Part shown: piece by piece, positions 1-5,385 of the stretch
How the letters are laid out: each line of letters begins with the position of its first letter
Position numbering within the stretch: position 1 is the stretch's first letter
Assembly (NCBI GenBank): GCA_964491625.1
Contig: CAZBIU010000290.1
Span: forward strand, 1-8,863
DNA: 8,863 nt
DNA from: Fen-1118 sp964491625
Lineage (GTDB): Bacteria > Myxococcota_A > Polyangia > Fen-1088
Reading direction: 5' to 3'
Position numbers and translations under genes: made by a program
The notes under the pieces: generated by a model
Seen by the model: the letters and a program-made list of their open reading frames with translations, nothing else
Told to the model about the DNA's origin: nothing
Database searches by the model: none

Positions 1-892
1 GGCTACTGCGGACGGTGCCGGGATCGTGGTCCGGCTGGCGCATGGCCGAGGCCACCACCGGGAAGAAGACCACCTGTCCCAGCCTCTGCACCAGCTGCAA
101 CGGCATCAGGGCTAGGTTGCTGGCGATGGCGTAGAAGCCCAGATCGGCCACCGAAACCATCTTGCCCAGCAGCAAGCGGTCGGTCTGCGTGGCCAAGAAA
201 TTGAGCGCCGTGCTGATGAAGATCCAGCGGCCAAAATCCATGAGCGAGCGCCCCGCCTCCCGATCCCACGCGAATCGATTGGAAGGGCCCGGCAACATGA
301 CATGGGTCAGTACCGTCCGTAGCGCGCTGGACACCAGGGCCGAGATGACGAGCTACCAGACCGAGCGCCACACGAGGGCGATGCCGATCATGACGGCCAC
401 GCTGACCGCTTGAGACACGACATCGACGGCGATGATGCGCAGAAAAGTCAGACTGCGGTTGAGCGTGTAGAGCTTGGTCGACAGAAAACCACCGAAGACC
501 GCCGACAGCCCCGCCACCGGCAAGAGCCACGCCAACTGTGGCTGGTGGTAAAAGCGGGCCAAGGGCCAGGCCAGCGCACATGCGACGAGCCACAGCACGA
601 ATCCGCGCACGACCTGAACAGTCCAGGCCGTATCCAAGAAGCGAGGATCATCGCCGCGCGAGTTCTGGATGATGTTGGGCCCGATGCCGACGTCCGAGAA
701 GAGCTCTAGGCCCATCAAGAACACGTTGACGAGGGCCATCAGCCCGAAGTGCTCGGGGAGAAGCAGGCGCGTAATGATCAGGTTGGCGACGAAGCGGATG
801 ACGAGGCTTGCCCCTTGGCCTAGGACCGTGATCGTCGACCCCCGCACCGCGGCCGCGCTTATCTCATGAGACGTCGGGGTAGTGTCCAGCAA
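1..892 (-). pseudogene. Polysaccharide flippase (MOP/Wzx-like), broken by in-frame TAG, 3' end outside window
   Basis: Inner-membrane exporter of lipid-linked oligosaccharide, judged from its sequence character. The N-terminal part (892-356, 179 codons) has about five hydrophobic segments and the typical opening of these proteins: a GSTITVLGQGASLVIRF-like first helix, the ITRLLLPEHFGLMAL loop, and FSDVGIG followed by TAW. A TAG at 355-353 (after ...LVWRSVW) stops the frame, but the same frame stays open from 352 to the window edge. It there encodes matching flippase sequence, including FDFGRWIF-like MDFGRWIFISTALNF, TDRLLLGKMVSVADLGFY and LGQVVFFPVVASAM. The break is therefore a single substitution without frameshift. 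Family members are usually about 450-500 residues, so a 179-residue product would lack more than half the helices. The start is TTG at 892, with GAGG 8 nt upstream. TAG is used as a normal stop by two other genes here, so reassignment is unlikely. A sequencing error remains possible. Confidence 0.85.
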
Positions 893-1030
893 CTGAGGAA
901 CCTCAAATGCGGACGAGGTTTCTCCGCCTTCCCTACTAGGATGCCTTCTGGACCATTCGGTCTCGCCCTCTGCTTCGATGGAGGTATCCTGGGCTCTTCG
1001 GACCCGCGCGGGGTATAGACAGCGGCAAAC
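893..1030. other. Divergent intergenic region
   Basis: This 138-bp gap lies between the minus-strand flippase and the plus-strand polysaccharide operon, so promoters for both directions are expected in it. I see no convincing -35/-10 pair. A TATAGA at 1014-1019 is only 11 nt from the ATG at 1031 and has no matching -35. The sequence just before that ATG has only a weak purine-rich stretch (AGCGGC) as a ribosome site. Confidence 0.4.
901..904 (-). promoter_or_regulatory. Shine-Dalgarno site of the flippase gene
   Basis: The minus strand reads GAGG here, 8 nt before a TTG codon at 892-890. No ATG in the frame offers a better start ahead of the first membrane helix, so this site supports TTG initiation. 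Confidence 0.5.
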
Positions 1031-2419
1031 ATGAGCGAGTCATTGCCCTATCTGGCGCTGGCCGCCTGGTTTCCCTTCACGGTGCTCGCCTTTGCGGTCA
1101 TGAGGCCAAACCAGGCCGCTATGCTGGTCATCCTGGGCGGCATGCTCTTCTTGCCGGAGGGGTCCTACTTTGATGCCCCGCTGGTGCCGCCCTTCGGCAA
1201 ACACGAAATCGCTGCCATCTGTGCCCTGCTTGGCCTTCTCGTGCGCAGCCCGGGACGCCTGCGGCTTCCACGGCTGGGACGAGGCGCCGACTTCTTCCTC
1301 GTCCTGGTGGGCCTGTCGGGCACGATCACCATTTTCCTGAACCACGATGCGGTCAGCTATGGTCCGACGCTGCTGCCTGGCATGCGCTTGCGCGACGTCC
1401 TGTCCTTCGGCATCCGCGATGTACTGGATGTTCTGTTGCCGTACCTGGTCGGCCGAATGTGCATCCAGTCGACCCGCGACGTGCGTGCGCTTCTCCGCGT
1501 GGTGCTGGGCTTGGGCCTCGTGTATTCGCTGCTCATTATGTTCGAGCTGCGCTTCAGCCCCAATCTGCATCGCTGGATCTACGGCCACCACGCGCGCGAG
1601 GACTTCTCTCAGACCATCCGCTGGGGCGGCTATCGCCCCACCGTGTTCATGGAGCATGGCCTGGCCGTTGCCCTGCTTGCCATGGTGGTGGCCCTGTTCG
1701 CAGCAGTGCAAACGCGCTTGCGCAAACGGCACTGGGGACTGCCAAGTTGGTGCTGGACGCTGTACTTCACCGTCATCATGGTTCTCTGCCGGGGCACCGG
1801 GGCCATCCTTCTTGGGACCGTCGCCCTGGTCGCGATCCTTTGGACTTCGCCACGCAAGCAACTGCGGCTGGCGGCGATCGTCGCCACGATCTGCTTCATC
1901 TATCCGTGCTTGAGATTCACCGGGTTCTTTCCCAAGGATACGATCGTCAACCTCGCTAGTTCGGCCATCTCGCCGGATCGGGCGGCCTCGATCAAGGTTC
2001 GCTTCGACAACGAAGATTTGCTCATGGAGCATGTGGACAAGCGGCTGTGGTTCGGCTGGGGTAGCAATGGGCGAAACCGCATCTACGATTCGGAAGGTAA
2101 CGACACGGTCATCACCGACGGCTACTGGATCATTCTGCTCTCCGTGGGTGGCGTGACACTGCTCTATTGCATGTTCGGCGTCATGCTGATGTCGATCTTC
2201 TCGGCCCTGCGCGTGCTTCGCAAGGTCCCCGAGCGCAGCGATCAGCAGATCCTGGCTGGCCTGGCCTTGGTCGCGGCTTGCTACGTCTTCGACCTACTGC
2301 CCAACGGCATGTTCAATCAGGCGCCTCTCTTCTACGCAGGAGCCCTGACGAGCCTCGCAGCGGCCCTTCGACTCGGCACGGGTCAGAGCCAGCCCTTCGC
2401 ATCGCCCTCTGCGAGCTAG
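1031..2419 (+). CDS. O-antigen ligase/polymerase-like polytopic membrane protein (Wzy/WaaL type)
   Basis: A 462-residue inner-membrane protein with roughly ten or more hydrophobic segments, the usual size for the O-antigen ligase/polymerase superfamily. Such proteins join undecaprenyl-linked repeat units or pass glycan to an acceptor on the periplasmic face. Visible hallmarks are the GGYRPTVFMEHGLAVALL segment (residues 199-216), which opens a helix after a large periplasmic loop. A second loop (about 300-360) contains RLWFGWGSNGRNRIYD, resembling the conserved loop in putative polymerases of exopolysaccharide clusters. The start at 1031 places the first helix (residues 5-24) right at the N-terminus; its ribosome site is weak. 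The next gene begins 1 nt after the TAG, so the two are probably translated in a coupled way. The final 30 or so codons have a decayed second copy at about 5272-5349. Whether it is a ligase or a polymerase cannot be decided from sequence reading. Confidence 0.82.
   Translation: MSESLPYLALAAWFPFTVLAFAVMRPNQAAMLVILGGMLFLPEGSYFDAPLVPPFGKHEIAAICALLGLLVRSPGRLRLPRLGRGADFFLVLVGLSGTITIFLNHDAVSYGPTLLPGMRLRDVLSFGIRDVLDVLLPYLVGRMCIQSTRDVRALLRVVLGLGLVYSLLIMFELRFSPNLHRWIYGHHAREDFSQTIRWGGYRPTVFMEHGLAVALLAMVVALFAAVQTRLRKRHWGLPSWCWTLYFTVIMVLCRGTGAILLGTVALVAILWTSPRKQLRLAAIVATICFIYPCLRFTGFFPKDTIVNLASSAISPDRAASIKVRFDNEDLLMEHVDKRLWFGWGSNGRNRIYDSEGNDTVITDGYWIILLSVGGVTLLYCMFGVMLMSIFSALRVLRKVPERSDQQILAGLALVAACYVFDLLPNGMFNQAPLFYAGALTSLAAALRLGTGQSQPFASPSAS
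2319..2404 (+). repeat. Parent copy of the direct repeat shared with 5292-5346
   Basis: These bases at the 3' end of the polymerase-like gene contain the two blocks (17 and 23 identical bases) that recur in the same order and orientation downstream of the hydrolase-like gene. Together the copies bracket the glycosyltransferase and hydrolase-like genes, about 2.9 kb apart. Confidence 0.8.
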
Positions 2420-2420
2420 C

Positions 2421-3443
2421 ATGGAAGCCCTTCGCAGGCTCGCGAGAAGCGCTTTGGACCGACTCGAACGGGCCAAGATTCTGAGCAGGATCCGCCATTG
2501 TAAGGGCGTGCGCCCTGCCGCTGCGCCCAAGGACTTGAGTGTGGTCGCATTGGTCCGCGATGGCGAGGAATACGTCGATAAGTTCGTGGAGCACTACCGA
2601 TCGCTTGGTGTGACGCTGTTCTGTTTCATCGACAACCAGTCGACCGATGGAACGGTCGCGGAAATCCGACGGCACAAAGATGCCTCGCTGTGGACGACCG
2701 ATCTGCCTTTCGCCGACTTCGAATCCCTGATTCGGCGCTACTTCCTGCTTCATCACTTCCGAGGGCGATGGGTGTTCTGTGTCGATATCGACGAGCACTT
2801 CGCCTACCCAGGAAGCGAGAAGATCAGCGCGACGCAACTCCTTCGCTACTTGGAGGCGAAGCGTTTCAATGCCGTTGCGGCGTGCATGCTCGATATGCTT
2901 CCCGAAACCGATTGGCGATCCGCTGGGGACGGGGACTTCCGAAAGACGTATCCGATGTTCGACTTGGGTGACATTCGAAGGGATCGATACCCGGAGAGCT
3001 GGCTAACCCGGAACAACGTCGTGCCCGCGGGAATACCCGAGTTCCATGGTGGTGTGCGCAGCCGGATGTCGACCTCCGAACACCGATTCGTCCTGCTCAA
3101 GCACCCGCTGCTCAAGATCGCCGATGGGCTGATCCCTTACACGCATCCGCACTACTGCGCCCACGCGCGAATTGCGGATATCACCGCGGCACTTTTGCAC
3201 TACAAATTCATCGGCAGTTTTCTCGGCCGAGCCGAGTCCCTGGCAAACGATTCCCGCACTTCGCTCTACTGGGCCCGAGAAAATCGCATCTATGTCGACT
3301 TCTTCAATCGGCCGGGATGTCTCGAGTCGTTGCCCCTGGCGCGGTACACGGGATGCGATGCCTTGGTGGATGCCGGGATCGTGCGAGTATCGGACGCCTA
3401 TCGCGCGTTCTGCGCCAGCGCGACGGAGGAAGCGACGAAATGA
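2421..3443 (+). CDS. Family 2-like glycosyltransferase (Glyco_tranf_2_4 type), cytoplasmic
   Basis: A 340-residue soluble protein with a GT-A fold signature. It has VVALVRDGEEYVDKFVEHY (41-59), the usual opening of the nucleotide-sugar domain, then DNQSTDGT (71-78), and VDIDEHF (121-127), which supplies the acidic metal/nucleotide-binding motif. Later landmarks are GGVRSRM (210-216), KHPLLK (227-232) and the His-rich THPHYCAH (241-248). All fit the group of short transferases often annotated as glycosyltransferase family 2 or DUF-type in capsule clusters. There is no membrane segment, so it probably works on a lipid-linked acceptor at the cytoplasmic face. The donor sugar and acceptor cannot be read from the sequence. 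It starts 1 nt after the polymerase-like gene and its TGA overlaps the ATG of the next gene (ATGA), so it is the middle gene of a three-gene transcription unit. Confidence 0.82.
   Translation: MEALRRLARSALDRLERAKILSRIRHCKGVRPAAAPKDLSVVALVRDGEEYVDKFVEHYRSLGVTLFCFIDNQSTDGTVAEIRRHKDASLWTTDLPFADFESLIRRYFLLHHFRGRWVFCVDIDEHFAYPGSEKISATQLLRYLEAKRFNAVAACMLDMLPETDWRSAGDGDFRKTYPMFDLGDIRRDRYPESWLTRNNVVPAGIPEFHGGVRSRMSTSEHRFVLLKHPLLKIADGLIPYTHPHYCAHARIADITAALLHYKFIGSFLGRAESLANDSRTSLYWARENRIYVDFFNRPGCLESLPLARYTGCDALVDAGIVRVSDAYRAFCASATEEATK
3425..3430 (+). promoter_or_regulatory. Shine-Dalgarno site fixing the start of the hydrolase-like gene
   Basis: GGAGGA lies 9 nt before the ATG at 3440, inside the end of the preceding glycosyltransferase gene. 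It is the strongest ribosome site in the operon. It argues for the start at 3440 rather than the in-frame ATG at 3317, which would put 41 unrelated residues before the signal segment. Confidence 0.75.
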
Positions 3444-5236
3444 ATAAGCGACTAATGTGGTTGGCCTTGGCGACGCTGGGGTTGTTCGCGGGAGGCCTTG
3501 TCTTCCGGACTCCACGCGCCCTGGCCCGACGAGCTCTTTCGCCGATTCTCAGTCGCGTGTTGGGAAAGACCAAGACCAAGCCTCGGCCGCCGGTCCCCGT
3601 GCCGGACCAGCCGCTCCTCGTGGGATACAACCTCGACTTTCCGGGTGACTGGTCGAACCTGATGCCCTTCATCGATCTCATGCACGATGCACGGCCGTGG
3701 TCAGGTACCTGCTCGGACTCGGATCCCAAGTGCGACGCGTCTGCCCACCTGGATCTGGACTCGCACGGTTGGCCGCGTTCGCTGCGCTACCGCGACGATC
3801 CCACGCGGTCGTATGTCAATATCCAAACCATATTCTCCTCGCACCGATCGGTGCCCGATGTGGGCAAGAGGTTCCTCATCACCTGGGAGGGAGAAGGCGA
3901 GCTGGCCTTCTTCGGCGTTGATCCGCTCACCGTCGATGCGGCCAAGCGAACCATCACGTTCGTGTTCCAGCCCGGCAACAAGTTCATTCGCATCGTGAAG
4001 ACCGATCCAAACGGGAATGGCAGGTACCTGCGGAATATCCGCGTCTTCCGTCAGGATCGCGAGCCGCTTCTGGCCAAGGGCGAGATCTTCAATCCGGATA
4101 TGCTCGACTATCTGAAACCGTTCCGCTCCTTGCGGTTCATGGACTGGATGCAAAGCAATGTCGAGGAGGCGAGGGACGCCCTGTGGTCGGAACGCCCGCG
4201 CTTCGACTATTTCCATTGGTGCGGGCAATGGGTCGACCCGCTGGATCCGAAACGGGGCCCGCGGCTCGGCGGATATCCCGTCGAGGTCCTGGTGGCATTG
4301 GCCAACAAGACGGGCGCTCACCCGCATTTCAACATGCCCTACCGCTACACCGACGACTGGGTAGCGCAATTCGCGACGTACGTCCGCGATCACTTGGCGC
4401 CCCAGTTGCGCGCTACCGTCGAGTATTCGAACGAGGTGTGGAACTGGGGTTTTCCTCAGGCGGACTACGCGAACCGCGAGGGTCGCAAGCTGTGGCCCGA
4501 CGAGGGCACCGCGTGGCTGCAGTACATGGGTGTGCGTGCGGCAAAGATGGGCCAGATCTGGCGGTCGGTTTTTGTCGGACAGGAGAAGCGTCTTCGTATC
4601 GTGATCGCGCCGCAGACGGGTTGGCCCGATGCGAGCCCGGCATCGCTCGATTGTCCACGCTGGGTGGCGATGCAAAGTGGCAACAAACCTTGCTACGCCT
4701 TTGCCGACGCCGTCGCTATCACGGGCTATTTCAGCGGTCAGCTCCAACAACAGATCAACCGGTCCGTTCTTCACGATTGGCTGTCCAAGGGCAAGGCCTA
4801 CGCGATCGCGCGCGGGCTTCGGCAACTTCAATTCGGCGACGTCGCCGAGCTGCGCGAAGCCGACGGACAACCAGCCATCGGCCCGAAGAGCGAAAACCTT
4901 GCTCACTCCATCGAGCTCTTCGGCGAGTTTCAGGCCATCGCCGCCGAGAGGCACCTTGAGCTCTATGCCTACGAAGGCGGCACCGCGTTCGGCAGCGACG
5001 ATCCCGAGATTCAAGAGCTGCTCTTCGAGATCACGGAGCAGCCGGCCATGGTCGAGATCTACGAGAAGCTCTTCTCCGAGTTTCACGCCGCTGGTGGAAC
5101 CGTGTTCAATTGCTGGGGTTGGATTGGAGCGCGCGACCCGTGGTCGAATGCGCAGGATCTGCTGGACCGCAGCCGCACCAAGTATCGCGCCATCGTGGCC
5201 GCGACGGCTGCGATCGCGCTGCCGCCCAAGAATTGA
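3440..5236 (+). CDS. Membrane-anchored or secreted glycoside-hydrolase-like protein (clan GH-A-like)
   Basis: A 598-residue protein opening with a basic N-terminus and one hydrophobic segment (about residues 5-23), which acts as signal peptide or anchor; a Pro/Lys-rich linker (about 40-57) follows. The body starts with GYNLDFPGDWSNLMPFIDL (62-80) and RPW, then LDLDSHGWPRSL (104-115). A strand-rich stretch (about 125-205) looks like an inserted beta-sandwich. A probable (beta/alpha)8 barrel follows from about 217. In the barrel, EYSNEVWNWGF (328-338) offers Asn331-Glu332 and ELYAYEGG (507-514) offers Glu512. An NE pair plus a later Glu about 180 residues on is the usual acid/base and nucleophile arrangement of clan GH-A retaining enzymes. 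The catalytic role is inferred, not certain. I do not recognise a characterised family; similar proteins are often labelled cellulose-binding. Placement after the polymerase-like and transferase genes suggests trimming, editing or release of the exported glycan. It overlaps the preceding gene by 4 nt. Confidence 0.7.
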   Translation: MNKRLMWLALATLGLFAGGLVFRTPRALARRALSPILSRVLGKTKTKPRPPVPVPDQPLLVGYNLDFPGDWSNLMPFIDLMHDARPWSGTCSDSDPKCDASAHLDLDSHGWPRSLRYRDDPTRSYVNIQTIFSSHRSVPDVGKRFLITWEGEGELAFFGVDPLTVDAAKRTITFVFQPGNKFIRIVKTDPNGNGRYLRNIRVFRQDREPLLAKGEIFNPDMLDYLKPFRSLRFMDWMQSNVEEARDALWSERPRFDYFHWCGQWVDPLDPKRGPRLGGYPVEVLVALANKTGAHPHFNMPYRYTDDWVAQFATYVRDHLAPQLRATVEYSNEVWNWGFPQADYANREGRKLWPDEGTAWLQYMGVRAAKMGQIWRSVFVGQEKRLRIVIAPQTGWPDASPASLDCPRWVAMQSGNKPCYAFADAVAITGYFSGQLQQQINRSVLHDWLSKGKAYAIARGLRQLQFGDVAELREADGQPAIGPKSENLAHSIELFGEFQAIAAERHLELYAYEGGTAFGSDDPEIQELLFEITEQPAMVEIYEKLFSEFHAAGGTVFNCWGWIGARDPWSNAQDLLDRSRTKYRAIVAATAAIALPPKN

Positions 5237-5271
5237 GCAACGTGTTGGCGCGCTGGATGACGGCAACCGCG

Positions 5272-5349
5272 CTGCCCGATGGCATGTCTCTAGGCGCCTC
5301 TCTTCTACACAGGGTCCCGGCACGTCAGAGCCAGCCCTTCGCATCGTAG
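5272..5349 (+). pseudogene. Decayed copy of the 3' end of the polymerase-like gene
   Basis: This spacer matches the last part of the gene at 1031-2419. Bases 5292-5308 equal 2319-2335 (17 of 17), and 5324-5346 equal 2382-2404 (23 of 23). The seven bases 5318-5324 also match 2374-2380. About 29 bp are missing between the two blocks and about 3 bp before the first. To the left, 5272-5286 still resembles 2296-2310 (CTGCCC..GGCATG). Translated, the full gene has LPNGM...QSQPFAS and the spacer has LPDGM...QSQPFAS followed by a stop. There is no gene start or upstream body, so this is a fragment of a second, diverged copy. Confidence 0.8.
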
Positions 5350-5368
5350 CCCTGGTGACCGACCGGCA

Positions 5369-5384
5369 GGGGCCGGCTGGCCCC
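5369..5384. terminator. GC-rich hairpin between convergent genes, possible terminator
   Basis: GGGGCC at 5369-5374 and GGCCCC at 5379-5384 form a perfect 6-bp stem with a GGCT loop. It lies 1 nt past the stop of the NRPS-like gene and about 130 nt past the hydrolase-like gene. There is no T-run on either side and an alternative stem (5363-5367 with 5372-5376) competes, so termination activity is only a possibility. Confidence 0.3.
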
Positions 5385-5385
5385 A

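Noticed and set aside
894..905. Small inverted repeat TGAGG-AA-CCTCA overlapping the flippase ribosome site
   Set aside because: The stem is only 4-5 bp with a tiny loop, too weak to claim as a regulatory hairpin.
963..973. Eleven bases TCGCCCTCTGC shared with 2402-2412 at the end of the polymerase-like gene
   Set aside because: Considered as a third copy of the gene-end repeat, but the match does not extend with any confidence and 11-base matches are expected by chance in a window of this size.
1040..2032. Long minus-strand open frame (330 codons) opposite the polymerase-like gene
   Set aside because: It is a shadow of GC-rich codon use: the product is rich in Arg, Gln, His and Ala with no recognisable motif, whereas the plus strand encodes a clear membrane protein.
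3317..3439. In-frame upstream ATG giving the hydrolase-like protein 41 extra N-terminal residues
   Set aside because: It lies wholly inside the glycosyltransferase gene, lacks a ribosome site, and would bury the signal/anchor segment. The ATG at 3440 has GGAGGA at ideal spacing.
2421..3443. Possible foreign origin of the glycosyltransferase gene from slightly less GC-rich codon use
   Set aside because: A hand sample of codons gave only a modest difference from the polymerase-like gene, too small to support transfer by itself.
3702..4030. Perfect palindrome CAGGTACCTG occurring twice, at 3702-3711 and 4021-4030
   Set aside because: Both copies are inside the hydrolase-like gene and are read in different frames. 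With no third copy or partner sequence, this is probably chance.
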